The translations under genes and the position numbers were made by a program. From positions 1 through 64,000 of the IMG/VR virus record IMGVR_UViG_3300020034_000012: DNA of 64,000 bases. The stretch is one strand, 5' to 3'. Of the stretch, positions 24,008 to 32,481 are shown one piece after another (positions within the stretch are counted from its first letter, which is position 1; every line of letters begins with the position of its first letter). The notes below the pieces were generated by a model, which was not told the DNA's origin, did no database searches, and was given only the letters and a program-made list of their open reading frames with translations. This DNA is from a virus.

Positions 24008-24762
24008 CGCTCTTCCCCTGCTGCGGTAAGCAAACTCTGCTGCACTGGCTTCGGTTGCTCATCTCCGAATCGCATCACGGGTGTGTAGCCACGCGCAATA
24101 CGCGCTTGCGCTTTGGCATACGTGACCGGGTCCATCTCCGCTCCGATGGCGCGCCGTCCCTCGATTGCTGCAGCCAATAGGGTGGTGGCACCCCCCGCAC
24201 ACGGATCGCAGATGAGATCCCCGGGGCGTGAGTAGTCCCGCACCAGGTGCCGCATCAAGGCCAGTGGCTTGCCACCGATGTGGCTGCCCGGTTCGCGCAG
24301 CGCATTGTACCAACACGGCAGAGAACCCCACGAAGCGAAGGCCTTTGATCGTGGCCGCGCTACCAGCAAGTACACGGCACCGCTTCCCGGACCATCGCCA
24401 CCCAGCCGGGGACGATGGGTCAGCACGGGGACAGGTGCGAAGTCAGCGCGTCCAGCTGCCACATACGCATCGCGGTACGGGGTAATCAGATCATCACTGG
24501 TCATGCAGACCATCCAGCTGCGGGTGCGCTGCGCCCAGTGTGCCACGAACGAAGCGACATCATCCGCAGTCCAGCGCGCATAGCTCAGGTCAGTACGCTC
24601 AAAGCGCGTATCCATCTCTGCGTTGCCATCGTGCGTGCGCTGCCCATACGGCGGGTCCGTAATCAACGCATCGCACTCGACGTCAGCCAGCACGTCTTGC
24701 CACTGGCCGCACCGCAGCTCTATCGCACTGCCGTTGTCATTGGCTGCGGTGGTCACGTCCAC
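24004..24762 (-). CDS. DNA methyltransferase (amino-MTase)
   Basis: A 252-residue protein with the catalytic TDPPYGQ motif at about residues 35-41 and the S-adenosylmethionine-binding motif LICDPCAGGATTLLAAAIEG near residue 195, followed by GAEMDP. This order (catalytic before SAM motif) is the beta class of N6-adenine or N4-cytosine methyltransferases. No restriction partner lies nearby, so it is an orphan enzyme, probably protecting phage DNA or modifying control sites. The N-terminus carries an AANDNG word. Confidence 0.85.
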   Translation of the reverse strand: MDVTTAANDNGSAIELRCGQWQDVLADVECDALITDPPYGQRTHDGNAEMDTRFERTDLSYARWTADDVASFVAHWAQRTRSWMVCMTSDDLITPYRDAYVAAGRADFAPVPVLTHRPRLGGDGPGSGAVYLLVARPRSKAFASWGSLPCWYNALREPGSHIGGKPLALMRHLVRDYSRPGDLICDPCAGGATTLLAAAIEGRRAIGAEMDPVTYAKAQARIARGYTPVMRFGDEQPKPVQQSLLTAAGEER

Positions 24763-25019
24763 CCTTGCAGCTTCTTCAGCGCGTTACGACAAAGGTGGAT
24801 AGCGCAGCGGATGGCTGCTGCCTTGCCTTCTTCCACCGTGTCCGCCGTCCCGTTCTCCCAATCGTCCTGCCAATGGCATTGCCAGAAGACATCACCACCA
24901 TGCATGTCTGACTTGCCCACGCTCAGGCTGAATGGCGGGACGTCCGCAACCCAACCGTGTTCATCATCGTCCGGCTTCCACACGATGGGAGTGGACCATC
25001 GCAGTTGCGGGTCGGTCAT
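24753..25019 (-). CDS. Hypothetical Trp-rich protein
   Basis: An 88-residue protein starting at ATG 25019, which overlaps the stop of the tiny membrane gene. It is rich in Trp and Asp (WKPDDDEHGWVADVPPFSL), then ends in a helix with CAIHLCRNALKKL. No family is recognised. Confidence 0.6.
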   Translation of the reverse strand: MTDPQLRWSTPIVWKPDDDEHGWVADVPPFSLSVGKSDMHGGDVFWQCHWQDDWENGTADTVEEGKAAAIRCAIHLCRNALKKLQGWT

Positions 25020-25105
25020 GCGTTCCCCCTTACGAACCCTGCCAGCAGCAGAGCCATCAGCATCAGCAGCACGAACATCACAACGTTGCGATCGATGCTG
25101 GTCAT
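25016..25105 (-). CDS. Tiny single-span membrane protein (29 residues)
   Basis: From ATG 25105 to TGA 25016. The core VVMFVLLMLMALLLAGFV is a single membrane span. It overlaps neighbours by four bases at both ends, so it fits the operon as a true small gene. The role is unknown. Confidence 0.5.
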   Translation of the reverse strand: MTSIDRNVVMFVLLMLMALLLAGFVRGNA

Positions 25106-25323
25106 GGCTCGCCTTCCAGTTGCTTGAGCCTTGCGCACGCAGGCTCTGGATCCACTGCGACCCAGCGTCCTTCCACATCTTGCATTGCGTGACAGAGCAC
25201 ACCCCACGTCATGCACGACGCATCGCGCAGCGTGTCCCGTGTTGCACCTGCCTCAGTCACCCTGCCGCACGCGCCGCAGACCCAGCGCTGGTCTGGCCCT
25301 GCCTTCTCATTCCAGTTGCTCAT
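25102..25323 (-). CDS. Small zinc-ribbon-like protein
   Basis: A 73-residue protein from ATG 25323 (the upstream frame is rejected because this ATG overlaps the previous stop). WVCGACGRVTEAG supplies a Cys pair; later Cys and His residues could complete a zinc site. The function is unknown. Confidence 0.6.
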   Translation of the reverse strand: MSNWNEKAGPDQRWVCGACGRVTEAGATRDTLRDASCMTWGVLCHAMQDVEGRWVAVDPEPACARLKQLEGEP

Positions 25324-25622
25324 GACTTCCCCCGCCACAGCGCGGCTGCACGCTCGATGCCTGGCCACGGGTCACAGCTCTTAGGCCGATGACTCGCCGC
25401 AATGATGCCTGCCACCTGCGTGCGTTTGGTCACCCTGCCCATGCGCTTGGACCTACGAAGCGCACGGTGCGCTGCATCCACCAGCCGTTCACCCGGCTGC
25501 TTGAGCAGTGCATCGCAGCATGTCTCCCAATCATAGAGCTGCTTACCGAACACACCCGGGGTGGAGCTGTCTTCCCCGCAATCGAGCAAGCGCACTGACC
25601 TGCGTTCCAATCGAGTGGACAT
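25320..25622 (-). CDS. Hypothetical basic protein
   Basis: A 100-residue protein with a strongly basic middle (AAHRALRRSKRMGRVTKRTQ), which could bind nucleic acid. It is coupled at both ends. No family is recognised. Confidence 0.6.
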   Translation of the reverse strand: MSTRLERRSVRLLDCGEDSSTPGVFGKQLYDWETCCDALLKQPGERLVDAAHRALRRSKRMGRVTKRTQVAGIIAASHRPKSCDPWPGIERAAALWRGKS

Positions 25623-25954
25623 CAGTAGTCCCCCGATGCACCGCCACCACCGCCATCACCACCGCCCCCACTGAAGTCACCACCGCCCCCACTGCCGCCG
25701 CTATCGTATGAGCTGCCGCCGCTATCGCTACTGCCCACGCTTGTAACTTCATCGTTGCCAATCACCACCGCGCTGAACGCATCTGCTGCAGCGCGTTCCT
25801 GCTGGGCGGTGGGCGCTGGCCGCTCGGACTTGATCGGTCCGTAACCGTGGCGGCAGTTGTAGCAAAGATCACTGCGGTTCAATGACCACTCGGGTCGTGA
25901 CACCTTGCGCACGCACTTCTTACATACGAAGTCTGTCCAGCCTGGCGTTGTCAT
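25622..25954 (-). CDS. Zinc-ribbon protein with Gly/Ser tail
   Basis: A 110-residue protein. Two Cys pairs (FVCKKCVRKV and DLCYNCRHGY) near residues 10-35 form a likely zinc ribbon. The last 40 residues are almost only Gly, Ser and Asp, a low-complexity disordered tail. A nucleic acid or protein tether role is possible but unproven. Confidence 0.6.
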   Translation of the reverse strand: MTTPGWTDFVCKKCVRKVSRPEWSLNRSDLCYNCRHGYGPIKSERPAPTAQQERAAADAFSAVVIGNDEVTSVGSSDSGGSSYDSGGSGGGGDFSGGGGDGGGGGASGDY

Positions 25955-26238
25955 GGTTGCACCGGGGTCCCTGTTTCTACTGCGTTTAGTTCTGCGTCCG
26001 CCTTAGCGCGTTCACGCAGGGTCATGTTGTTGATGTGCAAGCGTGCGCGCCTGCACATGCTCTCTGCATCGCTGAGCATCGCATCGCATTGCCGCTCTTC
26101 ACCCACTGCACGCAGCTGATAGGCGGAGTCGCATAGCGCATAGACAACATCGTTCCACACGCCGAAAGCAACCCGGATGGATTCGTATCCGCTCTGCTCT
26201 TCAGTCAGCTCAAGCATGAAGTTCCTGCTTGCGCTCAT
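25951..26238 (-). CDS. Hypothetical protein
   Basis: A 95-residue helical protein from ATG 26238 (overlapping the small membrane gene stop). It has RQCDAMLSDAESMCRRARL with regularly spaced Cys/Met. No family is recognised. Confidence 0.55.
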   Translation of the reverse strand: MSASRNFMLELTEEQSGYESIRVAFGVWNDVVYALCDSAYQLRAVGEERQCDAMLSDAESMCRRARLHINNMTLRERAKADAELNAVETGTPVQP

Positions 26239-26363
26239 CGTCCACCCCGCATCAGCGCCCACAGCTTGTGCGTCATGATGGATAGCGTGGCTGTGGTCAT
26301 CACCACCGCGATGACTGCAACTGCATGCGCCGCATCGATGTAGTCCTGATGACGTGGCTTCAT
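26235..26363 (-). CDS. Tiny membrane protein (42 residues)
   Basis: From ATG 26363 to TGA 26235. One membrane span (AHAVAVIAVVMTTATLSIMT) with a basic C-terminus. The 4-bp overlaps with the RuvC-like gene and the following gene support it. Confidence 0.5.
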   Translation of the reverse strand: MKPRHQDYIDAAHAVAVIAVVMTTATLSIMTHKLWALMRGGR

Positions 26364-27286
26364 GCTGCCACCCGAAGCTTGATGGGTAGTGCTGCGCCCA
26401 CTTCACCAGAGCGCACAGCCCAGCTGCCAATGCAGATGGCGGTAGCTCTGTCTTGCTCGATGGTCTGCGCGTCTGCGTCTTCCACGCCAATCTTCTTCAG
26501 CTGGATAACAGCCCAGTCCCGTTCGAAATCTGCGTGAGTCTTGCCCCTGCCCAGTGTCTTCTTCAGGCCACCACCCCACAGCTGGCCGCGCCAGCGGGAT
26601 GGGACCACGGACACACGGCGAGTCTTCAAGCCACCCGCTGCACTCCATGCCTCAAGCCATGCCTGCCGCGCTTGCCCTAGCGCGATGAGCGTGGATGCAC
26701 CACGCCCCGGATACACGAAGCCTGCCGCACTCTCAGTCACCAGCACCGCGGGACGATCGTATGCATGCACCAGCTTGCATACATGGATGAGGCTATCGCG
26801 CTGGTCCTTCTTCGCTTCCCCCGATGAGCGCAGCTCACCATCCACCCAGATGGACCAGCCGCTATTGTTCGCTGTGTCCACCGCAAGCAGCGCGCATCGC
26901 CATGGCTGCAGCACTGCATCGGGCTTCGGCTTCTTCGGTCTGCCCATCGGGCGCGATGCTAGGCGGGTGCGTTGCCGCTCGAGTTGCGCCGCTAGCCGCT
27001 CGGCTTTCTTACTGACCGCGGTTGCACGTGGCTCTGCTTGCAAGCGGCCAGCTAGGTACAGCTCTTCAGCAGTCACACCGTTCAGGTCACGCCGATTGTA
27101 GGGACCGATGAGAACGATCACCCCTTCGGTCAGCACGTCATGGACCTTCCAGGTCTGCCCCTGAAAGAGCCACGTCTGACCTTTGCGGATGAGCGGCTGC
27201 CCGTTGTCATTCGCTGGCTGGTTCACGCATGCATCGGTGTGCGGATACTGACCGCACACGCACGCGCCCGTTCCCTCTGTGCTCAT
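26360..27286 (-). CDS. RuvC-like nuclease / Holliday junction resolvase-type protein
   Basis: A 308-residue protein. A Cys-rich N-terminus and a small beta domain precede an AT-hook-like GRPKKPKPD (about residue 114). The C-terminal half has an RNase H / RuvC pattern: ALLAVDTANNSGWSIW (first catalytic Asp), VLVTESAAG (Glu) and QDRATAICIG (late Asp). Phage RuvC-like resolvases cut branched DNA before packaging. Gene position near the replication proteins fits. A PANDNG word lies near residue 24. Confidence 0.65.
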   Translation of the reverse strand: MSTEGTGACVCGQYPHTDACVNQPANDNGQPLIRKGQTWLFQGQTWKVHDVLTEGVIVLIGPYNRRDLNGVTAEELYLAGRLQAEPRATAVSKKAERLAAQLERQRTRLASRPMGRPKKPKPDAVLQPWRCALLAVDTANNSGWSIWVDGELRSSGEAKKDQRDSLIHVCKLVHAYDRPAVLVTESAAGFVYPGRGASTLIALGQARQAWLEAWSAAGGLKTRRVSVVPSRWRGQLWGGGLKKTLGRGKTHADFERDWAVIQLKKIGVEDADAQTIEQDRATAICIGSWAVRSGEVGAALPIKLRVAA

Positions 27287-27723
27287 GAGATCCCCATCAA
27301 CCGCTTGGCTGCCAGCCGCTCTTCACGCCGCAGCTGTGCGACGCATGCAGTGCAGCCGCGCACTCTGACCTTGCTGCTTCCCCAGTCGCTGGACTGGAAG
27401 GTCCGGGTGCGGCCACCGCAATAGAGGCCGGTGCACTTGGCCACCACCTGAAACCCACCGTTAGCCGTAACGTCTGTGATGCGGGTGACTTCGTACAGCC
27501 CACGGCGGGGTGCCATGTCCTCTGGCCTATGCCGCGCAACCGGACCCTGCTTGGTGGGCTTCGGCTTCGCCACCGGGTGCAGCTTGAACTTGCCTTCGGT
27601 GGAGCGGCGCATCCCGTCCCGCTGAAACCATGGCTCAAGGATCCAGGTGTCCCGTGAAAAACGGTTGGGTCCCAACTCAACTGCGACACTTCGGTAGTGG
27701 TACTGCTGCACCCGCTTACCCAT
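27283..27723 (-). CDS. Hypothetical Cys-rich basic protein
   Basis: A 146-residue protein from ATG 27723. Basic and aromatic N-terminal half, then a Cys-rich part, CTGLYCGG and CTACVAQLR, that could form a zinc finger. Some of it (FQSSDWGSSKVRVRGC) resembles a small zinc-ribbon. The function is unknown; DNA binding is plausible. Confidence 0.6.
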   Translation of the reverse strand: MGKRVQQYHYRSVAVELGPNRFSRDTWILEPWFQRDGMRRSTEGKFKLHPVAKPKPTKQGPVARHRPEDMAPRRGLYEVTRITDVTANGGFQVVAKCTGLYCGGRTRTFQSSDWGSSKVRVRGCTACVAQLRREERLAAKRLMGIS

Positions 27724-27731
27724 CGCTTGTC

Positions 27732-28247
27732 TCACCCTTCCAGACGCACCCACTGCAGGGTCACGCCCAGCTGCTTGAAGACTTCCCCGATCGTCCACTG
27801 CGCTACGTCATGCGGGTGCGGCGCCACCATCCCGCCTACCGCTTCCGCCCAGTCGAGTGACCAGCTGGGTTCGCCCACCTTGCGCGCCCACCACGCATCC
27901 AGTTGCGGCGCGTAAGCACGGCCAAGCGCCGCAGCTTGAGCCATGCGCCCTAGCTCCTTGCCGCTGAACGCAACCGTCCCGCTGACCAGCGCCTGCGCGT
28001 AGACAGTGCGGCTGGTGGTGATCACAAACTCAAGGCCACCCGCCACGCAGCCAAGCGTGGTGGCCAGGTTCATCGTGGCCAGCAGGTAGGCAGGACAGGC
28101 CAGCACGTCAGCGCCTTCCACAGGCGCGCCAACTTCCACAGGCTCGGATGCCACGGCCTCTGGTTCGAGCGGCAGGGGCGCAGGCGCAGGCTCTGCAACG
28201 GGGGCTTCAGGTCCCTCTGCTACCAGGCTGCTGGGTCTGCGGGTCAT
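27732..28247 (-). CDS. Hypothetical protein
   Basis: A 171-residue protein. The first 50 residues are Pro/Ala/Glu-rich and disordered; the rest is helical and hydrophobic (YLLATMNLATTLGCVAGGLEF), then DAWWARKVGEPSW. No family is recognised. It follows the origin candidate directly. Confidence 0.6.
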   Translation of the reverse strand: MTRRPSSLVAEGPEAPVAEPAPAPLPLEPEAVASEPVEVGAPVEGADVLACPAYLLATMNLATTLGCVAGGLEFVITTSRTVYAQALVSGTVAFSGKELGRMAQAAALGRAYAPQLDAWWARKVGEPSWSLDWAEAVGGMVAPHPHDVAQWTIGEVFKQLGVTLQWVRLEG

Positions 28248-28582
28248 GCCACCCCCCTGTGAAACACTCTCTGTTTCCCGTGAAACAGTCTCAGGTGTAA
28301 CGGTGTAAGACCTGTGTAATCTAACGACCTTACTATTGTTGTATGATTACGGATACTTTCAGTATCGATTACACTCGTACACGGCTTACACGAAAAACAG
28401 AGTGACCTAGGAGTCGTTTTTGTTTTTGCTGCTCGGACGATCTGCCGTGCGCAAATACCAAAACCATTCCTAGGTATCTCCAAAGTCTGTGTAAGTAGTG
28501 TAAAGCGTGTAAGGTCCACGGGATCGTTAGACAAACCCGTGTACGGGCTTGTGTAAACCCATGTAACAACCGACCTGTTCAC
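28244..28582 (-). CDS. ORF spanning the iteron region; doubtful protein
   Basis: A 112-codon frame opens with a GTG that overlaps the helicase stop (GTGA) and closes with a TGA that overlaps the next ATG. These 4-bp overlaps at both ends are the style of this operon and support translation. Yet the sequence is AT-richer than its neighbours and its residues (TRFTLLTQT and similar repeats) follow a 9-bp DNA repeat. It could be a replication gene that contains the origin, as lambda O does, or a chance frame over an origin. Confidence 0.4.
   Translation of the reverse strand: MNRSVVTWVYTSPYTGLSNDPVDLTRFTLLTQTLEIPRNGFGICARQIVRAAKTKTTPRSLCFSCKPCTSVIDTESIRNHTTIVRSLDYTGLTPLHLRLFHGKQRVFHRGVA
28255..28566. 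other. Iteron-like cluster; candidate replication origin
   Basis: The hexamer GTGTAA occurs at 28295, 28303, 28314, 28489, 28498, 28507 and 28551 on the plus strand and inverted (TTACAC) at 28369 and 28386. Three copies at 28489-28512 are spaced exactly 9 bp apart. GTGAAACA at 28259 and 28279 flank a TGTTTCCC. The stretch is less GC-rich than its surroundings and directly follows the primase-helicase gene, as origins do in P4-like and lambda-like systems. Confidence 0.55.
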
Positions 28583-31224
28583 GCGCCCACCGCCTCAGAA
28601 ACTACGGGCAGGGACAGCAGAACCACCATGCGTTGCGTGCGGCCATGGATGCTGACTGGTTTCTGCCAGCGTCCATCGTTGCCTGATTCAATCCAGCCGC
28701 GTGTGAACCAGTCCCTACATACCTGTTCGTACGCGTAGCCGCTGGCCTCAAGGTACTCGCGCAGCTGCTTCGGCCAGAAAACGATCGCCCCGTCGCGACG
28801 CAGATAGCCGTGAATAATCCCGTGCGGCATGGAGCGCGATGACGCCTCATCTTCCCCGCTGCTGGCTGTCCGCAGTTCCGGGAAGGCGCGTGGCTCGATG
28901 CCTGTCCACTCTTCAACATGCTGGCGTGCGCGTTCGCTGGCTGGGCGCAGTTGATCACCACTGCCGCTCAGCCGTTCGAATAACCCTATGACAGTTTTGC
29001 CACTCCGTAAACCAACCCCTAGTTGCGCCGCCATACTCTCTGCCTGGCAGAGCAAGGCCCAGTATGCGGCTGTACGGTTTTGCAGGCTGTTCTTAGCTAG
29101 CGCTCGCAGCTGGTCACGATACATAGCCAATGACGTGCGGTAGCTAGTCCAGTCCTCAATCGAGAGTAGCTCTTCCAGCCACCGCTTCCCGAATGACCCC
29201 GCATGCTGGATGCAGGCATCGCGGATTGCGTCTATCTCGCCGCTGTTCAGCTGGCCTATCCCACTGACGGGCAGCTGCACTACCCGGACCTGCGCGCCGC
29301 TGGCCGCGGACTCTTCCGCTAACCCACGCTCACCGGTGGATAGGACAATCGTGCGCCACGCGAATGTTTCTCGGATGGTCAGGTCCCGCTGACTGCGGGT
29401 GCGTCCGGACCCGTTGACCAGCATGTAAATCAGCTTCTCAATCTGGCTGCGGTCACCCTGGCTGATCTCATCGAAGCACAGGGGCAGGTCACACAGGACC
29501 GCAGCTCTCATCTCCGCAGCGGTGGCAGTGGTGTTCCAGTTCGCAACCCAGTGTTCATTATTGGGATCGCCATACACGCTGGCCGCTTGCTTCAGCATGG
29601 TGGTCTTACCCCGCGATGAATCCCCTGGTAGGTGCACCGCGAAGTTCGGGCAACCCAGCGGTTCAAGCAGGGGCGCAGCGAGTGCAGCGCAAATCATCAC
29701 CCCGCTGATGGGATCGGATGCGAACGCTGCAGCAAGCGCGGCAGTGTGTTCCTTCAACTCGCCCCGTGGCTGCAGCGCAGTGAACATGCGGCGCCTGTCG
29801 CCACGCGAATCAAGCGCAAGCGGTGGCGCCTCTTCGGGGTCAGCGAACATGGGTTCATGCGCCACGAACGTGCGGACCCCGTCAATGGTGTGCCAGCCGC
29901 AGCTGCCCACGCATGCGGTGCGCTCAAGCTTGCCCGTGTTGACGTGTTCAAGTTCATCGAACCAATCGATGACGCGAGTGGCGTTGTTACTGGTGACCGG
30001 CGCGCCGAACGGAACCAGCGATCCAATCATCGTGCGTGAATCGCAGATGGCCTTGCGCTCGACGCACACGCTTATCCAGCGGCCGTCCCGAGGGAACGCC
30101 ACGTCCACCCGGCCCTCGCTGGTGTAGTAGTCATCAAGATAGCGCTGGATGAGAATGGGTCCGCGCGCCACCACCGCATCTGAGTGGCGCTCATCTTGTG
30201 CGGTGCGCCACAGCACCCCGTCCTTCTCAATCGAGTAGCCCATCGGCAAGCGCAGGTCTTCAGGCACTGGCGCGCGCTCCATCCCCTTGATGCTCTTGAT
30301 GCGTGCGGTGGGCTGCATCGGATTGATCGGTTCAATCTCGGATGCGCTCGCAAGCAGCTGCAGTGTGGCGGCGGCTCCGTGCGCGCCTAGATAGTCATCG
30401 ATCCCCTTGTGCTCGGGAGACGGCGGCATGACAAACCGCACGCTGACCGCACCCGCAGCAAGCAGCACACCAGCGAGGCGCCCCGCCGCCTGCATCACTT
30501 GCGGTTTCTCCTTCGCGTCTGCGTCATAGGCAATGACGCAAGCGCGGCCACTGACCGTGACGTGTTCACGGATGGTGCGGTGCAATCGCTCGGGTGCGTC
30601 GTTTGCGGGGACGTCCGCACCGGTGGCCGCGTAGTTCCACACGCCAGTCAGACCGATACACGGCAGCCGCAGTTGGTCTAGCGCAAGTGACTTCTTCTCA
30701 CCTTCAGTGAAGTAGAGAACTTGCGTGGTGTCATTGAGCGCACCGGACTCCCGCACCCACGGCGGCAGATAGACGAGCGTACTCTCGTCACTCGTTTGGT
30801 CATACTTGATGGGCTTGCGTTTGCCTGCGCGGTTTGGCTTACCCATCCGCGGGTTGGTAGGCTTGATGCGAAACGCAAACGGTCGCACCTGCTTTGGCAG
30901 GTGGAACGGGAACACCAACGCGGGACCGCACGTGCGTGGGTACGCGCGCCCAATGATCTCACTCAGCGCTAGGGGGCGGTCTTCGGTGTACAGACCAGCA
31001 GCGCGGATGGTGTCGTCATCCAAGCCTGACTTGCGCAGGTCCGCGATGAAGTAGTCACTGACCGAACGCTTATCGATCGGTGGTGGTTCGTGAAGCTTAC
31101 GAACCTTGCGCGCAGCACGTGGTGGATGCGACCCATCATCGGTGGGTGCGGTCACAGAGTGCGCCGATTGAACGGCAGAGTAAATGGACTGGCTGCTGTG
31201 CAGCTCAGGGGGGGTAGAGCACAC
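28579..31224 (-). CDS. Primase-helicase (DUF3854 + DUF927 type)
   Basis: An 881-residue replication protein. The N-terminal part holds a Toprim-like DUF3854 domain (YFTEGEKKSLALDQLRL near residue 172, then GLTGVWNY). The C-terminal half is a DUF927-type ATPase: Walker A HLPGDSSRGKTTMLKQA at about residue 525-540 and Walker B PLCFDEISQG near residue 583. It would prime and unwind phage DNA at the adjacent iterons. The start at GTG 31224 is the first in the open frame; the first 45 residues are low in structure, so a later start is possible. Confidence 0.8.
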   Translation of the reverse strand: MCSTPPELHSSQSIYSAVQSAHSVTAPTDDGSHPPRAARKVRKLHEPPPIDKRSVSDYFIADLRKSGLDDDTIRAAGLYTEDRPLALSEIIGRAYPRTCGPALVFPFHLPKQVRPFAFRIKPTNPRMGKPNRAGKRKPIKYDQTSDESTLVYLPPWVRESGALNDTTQVLYFTEGEKKSLALDQLRLPCIGLTGVWNYAATGADVPANDAPERLHRTIREHVTVSGRACVIAYDADAKEKPQVMQAAGRLAGVLLAAGAVSVRFVMPPSPEHKGIDDYLGAHGAAATLQLLASASEIEPINPMQPTARIKSIKGMERAPVPEDLRLPMGYSIEKDGVLWRTAQDERHSDAVVARGPILIQRYLDDYYTSEGRVDVAFPRDGRWISVCVERKAICDSRTMIGSLVPFGAPVTSNNATRVIDWFDELEHVNTGKLERTACVGSCGWHTIDGVRTFVAHEPMFADPEEAPPLALDSRGDRRRMFTALQPRGELKEHTAALAAAFASDPISGVMICAALAAPLLEPLGCPNFAVHLPGDSSRGKTTMLKQAASVYGDPNNEHWVANWNTTATAAEMRAAVLCDLPLCFDEISQGDRSQIEKLIYMLVNGSGRTRSQRDLTIRETFAWRTIVLSTGERGLAEESAASGAQVRVVQLPVSGIGQLNSGEIDAIRDACIQHAGSFGKRWLEELLSIEDWTSYRTSLAMYRDQLRALAKNSLQNRTAAYWALLCQAESMAAQLGVGLRSGKTVIGLFERLSGSGDQLRPASERARQHVEEWTGIEPRAFPELRTASSGEDEASSRSMPHGIIHGYLRRDGAIVFWPKQLREYLEASGYAYEQVCRDWFTRGWIESGNDGRWQKPVSIHGRTQRMVVLLSLPVVSEAVGA

Positions 31225-31286
31225 ACCAGCCAGTCAACACGGCTTGTCATACGTTCCACCATCCCTGTCAAGATTGCGTCGAGCGT

Positions 31287-31523
31287 TCACGCAGCGCTGG
31301 CGTTGTCTTCACTGTCTGCCAGTGGGACTAGACGCAGCACCGTGTTCGCATCAGAGCTGAGCACACGCATCAAAGCTGCGAAGCGCGGCAGGTGCGGGAA
31401 CGTTTCACCGTTCTCCCACCGACCCACTACGGACACGTTGCAGCGCACGTAACGGGCAAGGTCCGCGCGATCCCATCCACGCGCTTCACGTTCCTTGATG
31501 AGCCAGTCAGCAAATGCGTTCAT
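31287..31523 (-). CDS. XRE-family helix-turn-helix repressor candidate
   Basis: A 78-residue protein from ATG 31523. REARGWDRADLARYVRCNVSV and VGRWENGETFP form a clear XRE/Cro-C1-type helix-turn-helix. It is short, with no peptidase domain, so it is not a LexA-like cleavable repressor. It is divergent from the Cro-like gene at 31628 and first in the minus unit, so it may be either the lysogeny repressor or its antagonist. Confidence 0.75.
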   Translation of the reverse strand: MNAFADWLIKEREARGWDRADLARYVRCNVSVVGRWENGETFPHLPRFAALMRVLSSDANTVLRLVPLADSEDNASAA

Positions 31524-31627
31524 CGACGTCCCGCAAACTAGTGCGAAAACGCGCAACGCATCAAGCATCAACGTTGAAATAAAATGGCAGATGTGCGCAA
31601 GTCCAAGCTGTATAGCTCAGACGTCTA
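31524..31627. promoter_or_regulatory. Divergent switch region
   Basis: A 104-bp gap separates the two helix-turn-helix genes. On the minus strand TTGGAC (31601-31606) and TTTATT (31578-31583) are spaced 17 bp, a fair sigma-70 promoter for the minus unit. GACGTC occurs near both ends (31525 and 31619) and CTAGTG occurs at both sides too; these could be operator parts. A plus-strand -10 candidate TATAGC lies at 31611-31616, close to the GTG start. Confidence 0.5.
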
Positions 31628-32032
31628 GTGACCACGATAGAAGAGCGATTCGGCCGTAGGCTGCGGCGGATTCGCAAGTTGGTTGGCGACTCAAGCCAGC
31701 GCCTTGCGGATGTCTGCGGCGTGGACGTGTCTCAAGTGCCGCGCTGGGAGAAGGGTGAAGCATCGCCCCGGGGGAGCGCGATGCTGCTTCTGCTGCAGCA
31801 CTACAGGGAACATCAGCACTACCTCATCCACGGTGAACCGGGTGAGGAGCCTGCTCCAAGCGAACACGTGGAAGTGCTGCGCGCGTTCCTGCGAACGGCC
31901 ATCGGACAGCTGGCAGCCAGCGCAGGGATCGTACCCGCACTGTCAAGCATACAGTTCACGAACACGCCAAGCGTACAGCTGTACTCTGTCATCGCACTTG
32001 AGCTAATGCGCGATTCCGAGCATGACAGCTAG
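31628..32032 (+). CDS. Cro/XRE-type regulator
   Basis: A 134-residue protein with GTG start at 31628. N-terminal helix-turn-helix: RRLRRIRKLVGDSSQRLADV then VSQVPRWEKGEASP. The C-terminal 60 residues are helical, with a Ser/Thr-rich end, possibly for dimerisation. It opens the plus-strand unit. Together with the 31287 gene it forms the genetic switch. Confidence 0.75.
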   Translation: MTTIEERFGRRLRRIRKLVGDSSQRLADVCGVDVSQVPRWEKGEASPRGSAMLLLLQHYREHQHYLIHGEPGEEPAPSEHVEVLRAFLRTAIGQLAASAGIVPALSSIQFTNTPSVQLYSVIALELMRDSEHDS

Positions 32033-32173
32033 CTAAAGACTACAGTTTGTCCTGTTGTAGGGTGCACGCTTCAGACTGTAGCAGCCTTGCCGACATTCCC
32101 GCATATATGGAATTTCATGGTGTCCGCGAAATCCTTGTAGATCGTTTGTGATTACGATCGTAGGTTCCGCCGC
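32033..32173 (+). promoter_or_regulatory. Non-coding leader with inverted repeats
   Basis: No gene is seen. There are short inverted repeats: CTACA/TGTAG around 32040-32060, and GATCGT/ACGATC around 32138-32157. They may be operator sites or RNA hairpins ahead of the early plus-strand genes. No convincing promoter pair was found. Confidence 0.35.
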
Positions 32174-32362
32174 ATGCATCCGGTCGAGCTTGGTTCGGAA
32201 ACGCACCCCGCGAATGACAACGCGGTGGCATCGTACCTTGAAACGCCGCAAGCCGAACGCGCACAGCTTGGGACCACCCTGAGTGTGTTGCGTCTGGCGA
32301 AGTGCGCCCCACTGACTGCCCGTCAGCTGCTGCGTCTTCAGTCCGCAATCGAGTCAGCCTAG
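32174..32362 (+). CDS. Small hypothetical protein
   Basis: A 62-residue protein carrying a HPANDNAVASYL word near residue 12. The C-terminal helix (TARQLLRLQSAIESA) is Leu-rich. It is the first small gene after the Cro-like gene. No family is recognised. Confidence 0.55.
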   Translation: MHPVELGSETHPANDNAVASYLETPQAERAQLGTTLSVLRLAKCAPLTARQLLRLQSAIESA

Positions 32363-32481
32363 GTCATCCGCGAAAACGCGCGTTCTGCATTGCGCGTTAT
32401 TGCATTCCGAACAGAGCTGAAGTAACACGCGTATTCGCGCAGTGGGAAACCGCCCCCCTGTGCGAAGCGAAAGGACTCGCT

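Noticed and set aside
24415-25392. Plus-strand frame of 325 codons over the methyltransferase
   Set aside because: It runs across several real minus-strand genes and has a random composition with many His, Ser and Arg.
28244-28582. Treating the iteron region as plain non-coding sequence
   Set aside because: A continuous frame with 4-bp overlaps at both ends exists, so I list both the ORF (doubtful) and the iterons.
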